The notes under the pieces are model-generated. The model was not told the DNA's origin. It saw only the letters and a list, made by a program, of their open reading frames with translations, and made no database searches. From Actinoplanes sp. N902-109 (GTDB taxonomy: Bacteria > Actinomycetota > Actinomycetes > Mycobacteriales > Micromonosporaceae), in contig NC_021191.1 of assembly GCF_000389965.1 (NCBI RefSeq), positions 7,255,501-7,319,500 on the forward strand: a stretch of DNA of 64,000 bases, given 5' to 3'. The translations under genes and the position numbers were made by a program. Every line of letters starts with the position of its first letter. Position 1 is the first letter of the stretch. Below are positions 1-8,119 of this stretch, piece after piece.

Positions 1-315
1 GACGGTGCCGGCTGGTGGCCCAAGCTGACCCGGGTGATCCTGCCCTATCTGCGCGGGCCGGTGCTGCTGGCGTGCCTGCTCGCCACGCTCAACCACATCA
101 ACAACTTCACCTTGCCGTACGTGTTGTTCGGCGCGCCCGCCCCGGACGACGTCAACGTGATGCCGATGATCGTGTACGTCACCAGCTTCCAGGGCCTGCG
201 GTTCGGGCTCAGCGCCGCCATGGCGATCGTGTCGCTGCTGCTCGTCGCGATCCCGCTGTTCGTCTACCTGCGTGCGCTCCGGCTGGACGTGCACGAGGAC
301 GGGGCCCGCCGATGA
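1..315 (+). CDS. ABC sugar transporter permease, MalF type (3' part only)
   Basis: This is the C-terminal end of a binding-protein-dependent sugar permease; its start lies before the window. The first visible residues (DGAGWWPKLTRVILP) match the EAA loop with which such permeases contact the ATPase. They are followed by two hydrophobic spans and a short cytoplasmic tail. The stop overlaps the start of the next permease as ATGA, the usual arrangement of a MalF/MalG pair. The substrate is not readable from this fragment. The operon contains sugar dehydrogenases and isomerases, so a sugar, polyol or inositol-like compound is inferred. Confidence 0.88.
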   Translation, partial: DGAGWWPKLTRVILPYLRGPVLLACLLATLNHINNFTLPYVLFGAPAPDDVNVMPMIVYVTSFQGLRFGLSAAMAIVSLLLVAIPLFVYLRALRLDVHEDGARR

Positions 316-1175
316 GCGCGTCCGCCGAGGCCCACCGGCTGCTGCCCCGGTCGTTGCTGGTGACCGTCACCGTGGTGCTGTGCGCCATCGTGCTGGTGCC
401 CACGCTCTACATCGTGCTGGCCTCGCTGAACAGCGATGCCGGCGTGGCGTCCGGCGAGTTCTGGCCCAGCTCGTTCTCGCCGGCGTCGTACCGCCGGATC
501 TGGACCACCGCCGACCTGGCGACCGGGCTGGGCAACAGCATCCTGGTGTGCGCGCTGGTGGCGGTCGCGTCGGCGCTGCTGGGCACCATGACCGCGTACG
601 TGCTGGTGCGCTACACGTTCACCGGCCGGGTGACCGTCCTGCGCGGGCTGGTCGGGCTGCAGAGCATCCCGGGCACGCTGATGCTGCTGCCGGTGTTCGT
701 GCTGTTCTCCTCGGCCGGCAACTACCTCGGCCTGACGGTGGTGGGCACCCGCTGGGGACTTTTCCTGGCGTACCTGACCTTCGCGCTGCCGTTCTCCACC
801 TGGGTGATGGTCACCTATCTGCGCGGCCTGCCGCGCGAGCTGGAGGAGGCCGGCCGGGTGGACGGCGCGTCCACCCTGCGCATCCTGTTCCGGATCATCG
901 TCCCGCTCAGCCTGCCGGCCATCGTCGTCTCCGGGATCTTCGCGTTCCTGCTGGGCTGGAACGACGTGCTGTTCGCCTCGGTGCTGACCCGGCCCGAGTC
1001 CCGTACGGCGGCAGTCGCGCTCTCGACCTTCGGCGCCACCCAGGAGGGTGGCGCGATCCCGGTCTATTCGCAGGTCATGGCGGCGGCGCTGATTTCCGCG
1101 GCGCCGGTGGTGATCCTCTATCTGGCGTTCCAGCGCTACCTCGTCGGGGGTCTGACCGCGGGCGGCGTCAAATGA
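312..1175 (+). CDS. ABC sugar transporter permease, MalG type
   Basis: A 287-residue inner-membrane permease. A hydrophobic span lies at about residues 14-38. The central region has further spans, and the EAA loop reads EEAGRVDGASTLRI at about residues 178-191, followed by IIVPLSLPAI as in MalG-type carbohydrate permeases. The ATG overlaps the previous stop (ATGA), and the stop overlaps the next gene in the same way, so it is the second permease of one polycistronic transcript. No ATPase gene is visible. In actinobacteria a shared ATPase (MsiK-like) encoded elsewhere commonly serves such systems; that is family knowledge, not something seen here. Confidence 0.93.
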   Translation: MSASAEAHRLLPRSLLVTVTVVLCAIVLVPTLYIVLASLNSDAGVASGEFWPSSFSPASYRRIWTTADLATGLGNSILVCALVAVASALLGTMTAYVLVRYTFTGRVTVLRGLVGLQSIPGTLMLLPVFVLFSSAGNYLGLTVVGTRWGLFLAYLTFALPFSTWVMVTYLRGLPRELEEAGRVDGASTLRILFRIIVPLSLPAIVVSGIFAFLLGWNDVLFASVLTRPESRTAAVALSTFGATQEGGAIPVYSQVMAAALISAAPVVILYLAFQRYLVGGLTAGGVK

Positions 1176-2122
1176 TCCGGGCCGCGATCGTCGGGTGCGG
1201 GGACGTGTCGGTGGTGCACCGCCGGGCCATCGAGCACCTCGACGGCGTCGAGCTGGCGGGCACCTGCGACGTCGACCCGAGCCGGGCCCCGATCACCGAT
1301 CACCGCGAGCTGCTGCGGTCGGTGCGCCCGGATGTCGTGCACGTCTGCACCCCCCACGACCACCATGTACGGGTGGCAACCGACTGCCTCGACGCGGGTG
1401 TCGCCGTCCTGGTGGAGAAACCCGTCGCCAACACCGTTGCCGAGGCGGAGAAGCTGATCGCCGCGGCCGAGCGCAACCCGGGCGTCCGGATCGGGGTCTG
1501 CCTGCAGAACCGGTACAACGCCACCAGCCGGGCGGCCCGCGAGCTGCTGGCCTCGGGCGCGCTCGGCGCGGTGCTGGGCGCCTCGGCCACCGTGTGCTGG
1601 CACCGCGACGCGGCGTACTACCAGGCCCGGCCGTGGCGCGGCGAGCGGGCCCGCAGCGGCGGCGGTGTCCTGATCAACCAGGCGATCCACACGGTCGACC
1701 TGCTCGAGTGGTTGATCGGTGCGGTGGACCGGGTGCGCGGGCAGACCGGCCGCTTCGTGCACGACACCATCGACGTCGAGGACACCGCGACCATGGTGCT
1801 CGACCACGTCGGCGGTGCGCGCAGCGTCCTGTTCGCCACCGTCGCCAACGTGGTGGACGCGCCGGTGACCATCGAGATCAGCACCGAGCGGGCCACCCTG
1901 CTGATCCGCGGCGACCTGACCGTGCGGCACACCGACGGGCGCGTCGAGACCGTTGCCGAGCCGGTGGCCCGCACCGGTGGCCGGGCGTACTGGGGTGCCT
2001 CGCACGAACTCCTGATCGCCGACTTCTACCGCGGCACCGGGCCGTTCTGGATCGGGCCCCGCGCGGGCACCCGGTCCCTGCGGCTGCTGGAGCAGCTGTA
2101 CGACCTCGGAAAGGAAAGCTGA
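1172..2122 (+). CDS. Gfo/Idh/MocA-family oxidoreductase (first of two)
   Basis: A 316-residue NAD(P)-dependent dehydrogenase of the glucose-fructose oxidoreductase / inositol dehydrogenase family. The N-terminal Rossmann fold begins IVGCGDVSVVHRRA. The conserved EKP motif (VLVEKPVANT) lies near residue 85, and the C-terminal domain contains GGGVLINQAIHTVDLL, typical of the substrate domain. It is somewhat shorter than many family members (330-390 residues) but appears complete. It overlaps the upstream permease by ATGA and is 1 nt from the next gene. It probably oxidises a sugar or cyclitol imported by the adjacent transporter; the substrate is unknown. Confidence 0.9.
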   Translation: MIRAAIVGCGDVSVVHRRAIEHLDGVELAGTCDVDPSRAPITDHRELLRSVRPDVVHVCTPHDHHVRVATDCLDAGVAVLVEKPVANTVAEAEKLIAAAERNPGVRIGVCLQNRYNATSRAARELLASGALGAVLGASATVCWHRDAAYYQARPWRGERARSGGGVLINQAIHTVDLLEWLIGAVDRVRGQTGRFVHDTIDVEDTATMVLDHVGGARSVLFATVANVVDAPVTIEISTERATLLIRGDLTVRHTDGRVETVAEPVARTGGRAYWGASHELLIADFYRGTGPFWIGPRAGTRSLRLLEQLYDLGKES

Positions 2123-2123
2123 C

Positions 2124-2951
2124 ATGTGGACCCTGTCCGGATTCGTGGACGAGATCTCGGCCGACTTCACCGAGCAGTGCCGGGTGGCGGCCGGGCTCGG
2201 GCTCAGGTACGTGGAGCTGCGCAGCGCCTGGGACGTCAACATCCTCGACCTGACCCCCGCCCGGCTGGCCGTCATGCGGACCACGCTGGCCGAGCACGAC
2301 CTGCGGGTGTCCAGCATCGGCTCGCCGATCGGCAAGATCTTCGTCGACGAGCCCTTCGCGCCGCACCTGGACCGGATGCGGCACGCGGCCGAGGTCGCCC
2401 GGTTCTTCGCCGCGCCCTACGTGCGGATCTTCTCGTTCTTCCTGCGCCCGGGGGCCGATCCGGCCGCGCACCGGGACGAGGTGATCGACCGGATGCGGGC
2501 GCTGGCCCGGGTGGCCGAGGAGGCCGATCTGGTGCTGCTGCACGAGAACGAGAAGGCGATCTACGGCGACGTGCCGGCCCGGTGCCGCGACGTGGTGCGC
2601 TCGGTGGGCTCGCCGCACCTGCGACTGGCCTGGGACCCGGCCAACTTCGTGCAGGTCGGGGTGCGGCCGTACGCCGAGGGGTACGACATCCTGCGGCCGC
2701 ACCTGGCGTACGTGCAGATCAAGGATGCGCTGGCCGGGGACGGCACGGTGGTGCCCGCGGGCGAGGGCGACGGTGACGTCGCCGAGACGGTGCGGGCGCT
2801 GCGGCACGACGGTTTCGACGGCTTCTTCTCCCTCGAACCGCACCTCACCGCCGGGCACGCCACCGGGGGCTTCTCCGGACCGGAGCAGTTCCGCCGCGCC
2901 TGGCAGGCATTCACCACGATCTTGCGGACCGAGGGGATTGAGTACGCGTGA
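2124..2951 (+). CDS. Sugar phosphate isomerase/epimerase (xylose-isomerase-like TIM barrel)
   Basis: A 275-residue protein of the AP-endonuclease-2/IolE-like TIM-barrel superfamily. The barrel strands carry the expected metal-ligand positions: Glu in LLHENEKAIYGD, Asp in AWDPANF, the IKDA strand, and Glu in FSLEPHL near the C terminus. A good ribosome site (AAGGAAAG) precedes the ATG. The stop overlaps the GTG of the next dehydrogenase (GTGA). A pairing of this fold with Gfo/Idh/MocA dehydrogenases is typical of sugar or inositol catabolic operons, where one oxidises and the other isomerises or dehydrates a keto-sugar. The exact reaction cannot be assigned. Confidence 0.88.
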   Translation: MWTLSGFVDEISADFTEQCRVAAGLGLRYVELRSAWDVNILDLTPARLAVMRTTLAEHDLRVSSIGSPIGKIFVDEPFAPHLDRMRHAAEVARFFAAPYVRIFSFFLRPGADPAAHRDEVIDRMRALARVAEEADLVLLHENEKAIYGDVPARCRDVVRSVGSPHLRLAWDPANFVQVGVRPYAEGYDILRPHLAYVQIKDALAGDGTVVPAGEGDGDVAETVRALRHDGFDGFFSLEPHLTAGHATGGFSGPEQFRRAWQAFTTILRTEGIEYA

Positions 2952-3958
2952 GCACACCGAGGTTCGCCATCGTGGGAGCCGGCGTCATCGGCACCCATCA
3001 TGGCCTGGTGACCAGTCAGCTTGCGGATCGTCTGGAACTCGTGGCTGTTGCCGACGTTTCCCTTGATCGCGCCGAACGGCTCGCAGCCGGACGCGGCGGG
3101 CGCCCGTACCGGACGCTGACCGAGGCCCTCGCGGCGGAGGACATCGACGTCGTGGTCGTGTGCACCCCGACCGGCCGGCACGCCGACGTCGCGATCGAGG
3201 CCCTGGACGCCGGCAAGCACGTGATCGTGGAGAAGCCCGCCGAGATCACCGTTGCCCGCACCGACGACATCATCAAGGCCCAGCGCTCGGCCGGCACCCT
3301 CGTCACGGTGATCTCCCAGCACCGCTTCGACCCGTCGACCGAGGCCACCCTGGCCGCCATCGCGACCGGCGAGCTGGGCCGGCTCACCTCCGGGATCGCG
3401 TCGATCGACTGGTGGCGCACCCAGGAGTACTACGACTCCGGCGACTGGCGCGGCACCTGGGACCTGGACGGCGGCGGCGCGCTGATGAACCAGGGCGTGC
3501 ACACCGTGGACCTGCTGATCGCCGCGCTGGGCCGGCCGGTCGAGGTGTTCGCGTACACGGCGACGCTGGCGCACGACCGCATCGAGGTGGAGGACGTGGC
3601 CACCGGCGTGGTCCGCTTCGCCGGCGGCGCGCTGGGTGTGCTGCACGCGACCACCGCGGCCTGCCCCGGACTCAGCGCCCGGCTGCAGGTGCACGGCGAC
3701 CGCGGCTCAGCCGTCATCGACGACGACCGCCTGGTGTACCTGGGATCGAGCGCAGCGGCGGCGCAGCAGGTTCCGACCGCGGGAAACAACCCCGGCCAGC
3801 TCTCCGACGCCCACCGCCTGCAGTACCTCAATTTCCTGGGCGCCCTGGCCGGCACCGAGACCCTGCGCGTCGACCTGGAAACCAACCGCCAGGCCGTCGC
3901 CGTCATCACCGGCGCGTACGAATCGGCCCGCACGGGACGACCGGTGCGGCTGTCATGA
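2948..3958 (+). CDS. Gfo/Idh/MocA-family oxidoreductase (second of two)
   Basis: A 336-residue NAD(P)-dependent dehydrogenase with GTG start overlapping the previous stop. Visible motifs are the Rossmann glycine motif GAGVIGTHHG near the N terminus, VIVEKPAEIT around residue 93, HRFDPS, and GGGALMNQGVHTVDLL in the C-terminal domain. It differs clearly from the first copy in the operon, so it is a second enzyme and not a recent duplicate. Its stop overlaps the ATG of the next isomerase (ATGA). The arrangement suggests two successive or reciprocal oxidations in one pathway, an inference from gene order only. Confidence 0.9.
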   Translation: MSTPRFAIVGAGVIGTHHGLVTSQLADRLELVAVADVSLDRAERLAAGRGGRPYRTLTEALAAEDIDVVVVCTPTGRHADVAIEALDAGKHVIVEKPAEITVARTDDIIKAQRSAGTLVTVISQHRFDPSTEATLAAIATGELGRLTSGIASIDWWRTQEYYDSGDWRGTWDLDGGGALMNQGVHTVDLLIAALGRPVEVFAYTATLAHDRIEVEDVATGVVRFAGGALGVLHATTAACPGLSARLQVHGDRGSAVIDDDRLVYLGSSAAAAQQVPTAGNNPGQLSDAHRLQYLNFLGALAGTETLRVDLETNRQAVAVITGAYESARTGRPVRLS

Positions 3959-4992
3959 ACCGCATCGCCGCCAACCCGATCCCGTACTGGGCCACCGCCG
4001 GCAAGACCCGCGAGGTGTTCGCCACCGCGTTCCGCGATTTCCAGCAGATCGGCTTCACCGCCGTCAAGGCCGACGTGCCCGACGACATGACCCCTTCGGC
4101 GTACGGCGAGTGGCTGGCATCCTTCGACCTGTCCCCGTCCCTGAGCCTGTTCAACTCCCCCTTCGACGAAACCGTCGACATGCCCACGGAAATCGAGCGC
4201 GCCCGGCGCTTCGCCCGGACCCAGACAGCGCTGGGCCTCGACCGCACGATGATCTCCGCCATGTCGCTCCCGGCCCGGATGGCCCGCCCGGCGGTGGGCG
4301 CCGGCTTCGACCCGGGCCGGCTGGACCGCGCCATCGACAACTGCGGGGCGGTGTGCCGGGTGCTGCAGGCCGAGGGCCTGCGGCCACTGCACCACTCCCA
4401 CGTGGGAGGAGTCTTCGAGACCGAGGACGAGATCAGCAGGCTGCTCGACGATCTGGGCCCGGACGTCATCGGCTTCGGGCCGGACACGGGGCACCTGCGC
4501 TGGGCCGGCATCGAACCGGCGGCGTTCATCAGCCGGTACGCCGACCGGCTCGGCGGCATCCACATCAAGGACTGCTACCAGGACTATCTGCGGCCGGAGA
4601 GCCGGACGGGCCTCAGCTACCACGAGGTCCAGCGCACCAAGCGCCTCTGGGCCGAACCGGGCCGCGGCGTCATCGACTTCGCCGCTGTGCTGGCCGCCAT
4701 CCCCCCGGCCTACGACGGCGACTTCATGATCGAGGTCGACGAACCCAGCGTCGCATCGGTCTTCGAGTCCCACCAGATCTCCTACACCTGGGCAACCAGC
4801 TTCTTCGCCGCCACCAACCGCATCCCACCGGATCCCACCACCCCGGACCGGGGTCTCCGGAAAACCGGTCTCCAGGACACCGACCGCCGGGACACCGGTT
4901 TCCGGGACACCGACCGCCGGGACACCGGTTTCCGGGACACCGGTTTCCGGGACACCGGTTTCCGGGACACCGGTTTCCCGGAGCGCGGATGA
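3955..4992 (+). CDS. IolE-like sugar isomerase/dehydratase with repeat-derived C-terminal tail
   Basis: A 345-residue xylose-isomerase-like TIM-barrel protein. Metal-site strands are visible as HHSHVGG, GFGPDTGHLRWAG, IHIKDCYQDY and FMIEVDEPS, a set that resembles inosose-dehydratase-type enzymes. The barrel ends near residue 285. The remaining C terminus, from about residue 300, is low complexity, made of five-residue units such as RDTGF and RDTDR encoded by a 15-bp tandem repeat. Such a tail is not part of the family and probably arose by repeat growth at the 3' end, shifting the stop codon. It is the last gene of the operon; the convergent LacI gene ends 2 nt away. Confidence 0.85.
   Translation: MNRIAANPIPYWATAGKTREVFATAFRDFQQIGFTAVKADVPDDMTPSAYGEWLASFDLSPSLSLFNSPFDETVDMPTEIERARRFARTQTALGLDRTMISAMSLPARMARPAVGAGFDPGRLDRAIDNCGAVCRVLQAEGLRPLHHSHVGGVFETEDEISRLLDDLGPDVIGFGPDTGHLRWAGIEPAAFISRYADRLGGIHIKDCYQDYLRPESRTGLSYHEVQRTKRLWAEPGRGVIDFAAVLAAIPPAYDGDFMIEVDEPSVASVFESHQISYTWATSFFAATNRIPPDPTTPDRGLRKTGLQDTDRRDTGFRDTDRRDTGFRDTGFRDTGFRDTGFPERG
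4861..4985 (+). repeat. 15-bp tandem repeat inside the 3' end of a CDS
   Basis: Repeated unit GACACCGGTTTCCGG with variant GACACCGACCGCCGG; about eight units lie in tandem and in frame. They encode alternating RDTGF/RDTDR units at the C terminus of the isomerase. The length is a multiple of three, so copy changes would keep the frame. Confidence 0.9.
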
Positions 4993-4994
4993 CG

Positions 4995-5984
4995 TCAGCG
5001 CCGGTGGGCGGTCGACTGGCGGATCACGAGCCGCACCGGGAGCACGATCGGGGTGCTGCTCAACCGGGCACCCTGCGCGATCGCGATGCAGTTGCGCACG
5101 CCGGTCAGGCCCATCCGGTAGAGCGGCGCCGCCACTGTGGTCAGCGCCGGTTCCACCAGCTCGTCGAGCAGGATGTTGTCGAACCCGATGACACTGATCT
5201 CCTCGGGCACCGTGAGACCGAGTTTGCGCAGGCCCTTCATCACCCCGATGGCCAGCGCGTCGTTGTAGGCCAGCACCGCCGTGGCGTCGGTCTGCACGAC
5301 TCTGCGAGCGGCGCTCAGCCCCGCCAGCACGGTCGGTTCGTGCGGGCCGATCCGCCGTACATCAAGGTGAAGGTGCCGTGCCGCCTCGCGCAACGCCCGC
5401 CAGCGCGTACCGTCGGACCAGCTGTTCTCCGGCCCGGCGAGGTAGAGGATCCGATCGTGGCCCAGCGATCCGAGGTGTTCGGCGGCCCGGCGGATGCCCC
5501 GCTGGTTGTCGTTGACCAGGCAGCTGGCCTCCGGCAACGTCCGGTTGAGCAGCACCACCGGGCGCTGCTTGGCCATCATCCGCAGCGCGGAGTCGGTCAT
5601 CCGGGAACTGGCGATCACGATGCCGTCCACGTGCGCGAGTTCCCGTTCGATGGTGCGGCGTTCCTCCTCCGGCGACTCGTTGGTGTGCGAGAGCACGAGT
5701 TGGTAGCCCGCGCGGCGGGCGGCCTCGTACGCTCCCTTGATGATCTCGCCGTAGAAGGGGTTGGTGACATCCGCGATGACCAGTGCGATCGCCTCGCTCG
5801 ACCCACCCTGGGGATGGAACCCGGGGGGCCGTCCGGTCCGATATCCCAGTCGCTCGGCGACCTCGAAGACCTTGCGCGCGGTGTCGGTGTTGACCCGCCC
5901 CGGCCGGGCATAGGCCCGGGACACGGTGGAGGCCGCCACGCCTGCCTCCCGCGCGACGTCGTAGATGGTGGGACGCCGCCCCAT
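4995..5984 (-). CDS. LacI-family transcriptional regulator
   Basis: A 329-residue repressor. The N-terminal helix-turn-helix (TIYDVAREAGVAASTVSRAY) is followed by the hinge and a periplasmic-binding-protein-like effector domain (VIADVTNPFYGEIIKG; VIGFDNILLDELVEPALTTV near the C terminus). I chose the ATG giving MGRRPTIYDV, because LacI proteins normally begin there and a TAGCAT box sits 7 nt upstream; an in-frame ATG three codons earlier (5993) is possible. The gene converges on the sugar operon and is divergent from larE, with only about 25 bp between starts. It is the natural candidate to control the sugar operon, the lar genes or both; no operator was identified. Confidence 0.92.
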   Translation of the reverse strand: MGRRPTIYDVAREAGVAASTVSRAYARPGRVNTDTARKVFEVAERLGYRTGRPPGFHPQGGSSEAIALVIADVTNPFYGEIIKGAYEAARRAGYQLVLSHTNESPEEERRTIERELAHVDGIVIASSRMTDSALRMMAKQRPVVLLNRTLPEASCLVNDNQRGIRRAAEHLGSLGHDRILYLAGPENSWSDGTRWRALREAARHLHLDVRRIGPHEPTVLAGLSAARRVVQTDATAVLAYNDALAIGVMKGLRKLGLTVPEEISVIGFDNILLDELVEPALTTVAAPLYRMGLTGVRNCIAIAQGARLSSTPIVLPVRLVIRQSTAHRR

Positions 5985-5991
5985 GGGCCTC

Positions 5992-5997
5992 ATGCTA
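5992..5997 (-). promoter_or_regulatory. Candidate -10 box for a leaderless lacI-type gene
   Basis: TAGCAT lies 7 nt upstream of the chosen ATG on the minus strand. The position fits a leaderless transcript and explains how two divergent genes fit in about 25 bp. No clear -35 was seen. Confidence 0.45.
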
Positions 5998-6009
5998 GGG
6001 GAGATTTCG

Positions 6010-7266
6010 ATGGTTGACGATGCATTCGCTGCCCGGACCACGGCCGGGATCGCCGGAACGCTGGCCGGGGTGAACCGCCTCGGCGTCGCGTTCTCCGGCG
6101 GCGTCGACTCCTCGGTGCTGCTGGCGCTGGCCGCCCGGGCGCTGGGCCGGGAGCGGGTGATCGCGATCCTCGGCGTTTCCGCGAGCCTCGCCGCCGACGA
6201 ACGTTCCGCAGCCCACGACGTCGCCCGGCACATCGGCGTACCGGTGGTGGAGGTCGTCACCCACGAGGGCGACCGCCCGGAGTATCAGGCCAACGGCCCG
6301 GATCGCTGTTTCCACTGCCGCGACGAGCTCTTCACCCGCATCGACGACACGGTAACCGCTCTCCACCGCCTCGACGCCATCGCCTACGGCGAGAACACCG
6401 ACGACGCCCGCCGCCCGGACCGTCCCGGCGCGCGGGCCGCCACCAACCACCGCGTCCTGCGCCCGCTGGTCACGCTCGGCCTCGACAAAGCTTCCGTACG
6501 CCGCATCGCCCGCTCGTTCGGTCTGCCCAGCGCCGACAAGCCCGCCGCCCCGTGCCTGGCCTCGCGCATCCCGCACTTCTCCGAGGTCACCCCCCGCAAG
6601 CTGGGTCAGATCGAACGGGCGGAGGCGGCACTCCGCGGGCTCGGCTTCCACGACCTCCGGGTACGCCACCACGACGAGGTCGCCCGCCTGGAACTCACCC
6701 CGGCGGACATGGTCCGAGCCGTGACTGATCCGGTACGACGTGAGGTGCACGCTGCGATCACCGCCGCCGGTTTCCGCTTCGTCGCTCTCGATCTGGCCGG
6801 CGTCCAGTCCGGAGCTTTCACGCTCCCGCTGGTCACCATCTCCCCCACCGGCTCTCCCACCGGCTCTCCCACCATCTCTCCCACCGGCTCTCCTATCGGC
6901 TCCCCCACCATCTCTCCCACCGGCTCTCCCACCATCTCTCCCACCGGCTCTCCAATCGGCTCTCCCACCGGCGCGACACTCGGCGCGGCAACCGACACGA
7001 CAGCTGGGCCGACAGCTGGGAGGACCGCCAGCGCGACAGCCGAGACGACCGCCAACGCGACAGCCGAGGCCACACCCAGCGCGACAGCCGAAGCCACACC
7101 CGACACGACTGCCGGGACGACCGTCGACGCGACGGCCGGCGAGCTGCCGCCCCGACGATCTCCCGTCTCGGAACCGAGTTTTCCCGATCCGCCCCCACGT
7201 TTCCCTGTTTCCAGCGAGCGACGGTCACACTCGGATACCCGTTTCCCGGAGCTCGGCCGTGACTGA
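6010..7266 (+). CDS. larE: LarE-type ATP-dependent sacrificial sulfur transferase with low-complexity tail
   Basis: LarE adenylates the pincer nucleotide precursor and donates sulfur from its own cysteine in making the nickel-pincer cofactor of lactate racemase. The PP-loop SGGVDSS lies at residues 29-35. PCLASRIP contains Cys182, matching the sacrificial Cys176 region of Lactiplantibacillus LarE. CFHCRDELF lies near residue 100. The start at 6010 is supported by AGGGGAG 7 nt upstream. The conserved enzyme ends near residue 270. A further ~140 residues are repeat-derived: first SPTG/SPTI units of 12 bp, then an Ala/Thr-rich stretch. Normal family length is about 270-280. The stop overlaps larB by 8 nt. 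Confidence 0.92.
   Translation: MVDDAFAARTTAGIAGTLAGVNRLGVAFSGGVDSSVLLALAARALGRERVIAILGVSASLAADERSAAHDVARHIGVPVVEVVTHEGDRPEYQANGPDRCFHCRDELFTRIDDTVTALHRLDAIAYGENTDDARRPDRPGARAATNHRVLRPLVTLGLDKASVRRIARSFGLPSADKPAAPCLASRIPHFSEVTPRKLGQIERAEAALRGLGFHDLRVRHHDEVARLELTPADMVRAVTDPVRREVHAAITAAGFRFVALDLAGVQSGAFTLPLVTISPTGSPTGSPTISPTGSPIGSPTISPTGSPTISPTGSPIGSPTGATLGAATDTTAGPTAGRTASATAETTANATAEATPSATAEATPDTTAGTTVDATAGELPPRRSPVSEPSFPDPPPRFPVSSERRSHSDTRFPELGRD
6838..6972 (+). repeat. 12-bp tandem repeat in the larE 3' region
   Basis: Units of the form CTCCCACCGGCT and CTCCCACCATCT encode four-residue SPTG/SPTI/SPIG repeats, about eleven copies, in frame with larE and beyond its conserved domain. Confidence 0.9.
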
Positions 7267-7957
7267 GGCAGGCTACGAGTCGACGCCGGACACGTTCGCC
7301 GATCTGGATCTCGGCCGGGCGGTGCGGCGCGGCTATCCCGAAGCTGTCTACTGCGAGGGCAAGACCCCGGCGCAGGTGGCCGCCATCGCCGCTCAGGTCG
7401 GGCGCCGACCCGATGTGGTCACCCTGTTCACCAGGGCGGACGCCGACCGCGCGGCCGCCGTCCTCGAACAGTTGCCGGACGCACTCCACGATCCCGGTGC
7501 GCGGCTGCTGGCCTGGCCGCCCGAGCCGCCGCGGCCCACCGGCGGACTGGTCGTCGTGCTGGCTGCCGGCACCTCCGACCTGCCGGTTGCCCGTGAGGCC
7601 GAACTGACCGCCCGCTACCTCGGCCGCGCAACCGAGCTCGTAGCCGATGTCGGTGTGGCCGGGCTGCACCGCGTGCTGGGCCGGCTGGATCTGTTGCGCC
7701 GGGCACGCGCGGTGATCGTCGCGGCCGGGATGGATGGTGCGCTGCCCAGCGTGGTGGCCGGCCTGATCGCAGCGCCGGTGGTCGCACTGCCCACCTCCGT
7801 CGGTTACGGGGCGGCATTCCACGGTCTGGCACCGCTGCTGGCCATGCTGAACGCGTGCGCTCCGGGCATCGGCGTGGTCAACATAGACAACGGCTACGGC
7901 GCAGGCCACCTGGCCGCCCAGATCGCCGCACCCCTGACATCCCAGGGGCCCGCATGA
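7259..7957 (+). CDS. larB: LarB-type pyridinium-3,5-biscarboxylic acid mononucleotide synthase
   Basis: A 232-residue member of the LarB family, which carboxylates and hydrolyses nicotinic acid adenine dinucleotide in the first step of nickel-pincer cofactor synthesis. The C-terminal PurE-like half shows VVVLAAGTSDLPVAREAE, VAAGMDGALPSVVAGLIAAPVVALPTS-type sequence and the terminal NIDNGYGAGH loop, all characteristic. GTG start, overlapping the larE stop by 8 nt. The last 14 residues (AAQIAAPLTSQGPA) are encoded by the first copy of a 44-bp tandem repeat that continues past the stop. The stop codon TGA is embedded in an ATGA that starts a mini-ORF. Confidence 0.93.
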   Translation: MTEAGYESTPDTFADLDLGRAVRRGYPEAVYCEGKTPAQVAAIAAQVGRRPDVVTLFTRADADRAAAVLEQLPDALHDPGARLLAWPPEPPRPTGGLVVVLAAGTSDLPVAREAELTARYLGRATELVADVGVAGLHRVLGRLDLLRRARAVIVAAGMDGALPSVVAGLIAAPVVALPTSVGYGAAFHGLAPLLAMLNACAPGIGVVNIDNGYGAGHLAAQIAAPLTSQGPA

Positions 7958-8001
7958 CCGCCCAGATCGCCGCACCCCCGACATCCCCGAGGCCCGCATG
8001 A
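7954..8001 (+). CDS. Mini-ORF 1 of the larB-larC linker (15 codons)
   Basis: It starts at the ATG overlapping the larB stop (ATGA) and encodes MTAQIAAPPTSPRPA. AGGGG lies 5-8 nt upstream. Its TGA overlaps the next ATG. It was produced by the 44-bp duplication; a peptide function is unlikely, a coupling role is possible. Confidence 0.4.
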   Translation: MTAQIAAPPTSPRPA

Positions 8002-8045
8002 CCGCTCAGATCGCCGCACCCCCGACATCCCCGAGGCCCGCATGA
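7998..8045 (+). CDS. Mini-ORF 2 of the larB-larC linker (15 codons)
   Basis: It encodes the same 15-residue peptide as mini-ORF 1. GAGG lies 5 nt upstream of the ATG. Its TGA overlaps the ATG at 8042. Confidence 0.4.
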   Translation: MTAQIAAPPTSPRPA

Positions 8046-8119
8046 CCGCTGCCGCATCCGCCATCACCGCCGGTGACCGCCGCCCAGCGCGACGCTTCTG
8101 TATGCGGCGCGCCGCATGA
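8042..8119 (+). CDS. Mini-ORF 3 of the larB-larC linker (25 codons)
   Basis: It begins like the previous two (MTA) and then leaves the repeat, ending RRFCMRRAA. Its TGA overlaps the larC ATG as ATGA. The larC start lacks a clear ribosome site of its own, so translation of this ORF may feed larC. Confidence 0.42.
   Translation: MTAAASAITAGDRRPARRFCMRRAA

Larger units (their letters stand above)
7910..8050 (+). repeat. 44-bp tandem repeat spanning the larB 3' end and the larB-larC gap
   Basis: Copies begin at 7910, 7954 and 7998, with a partial fourth at 8042; the exact spacing is 44 bp. Copies 2 and 3 differ at one position (GCC/GCT); copy 1 is more diverged. Each junction carries ATGA, so every added copy creates a 15-codon ORF that ends where the next begins. 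Confidence 0.95.
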
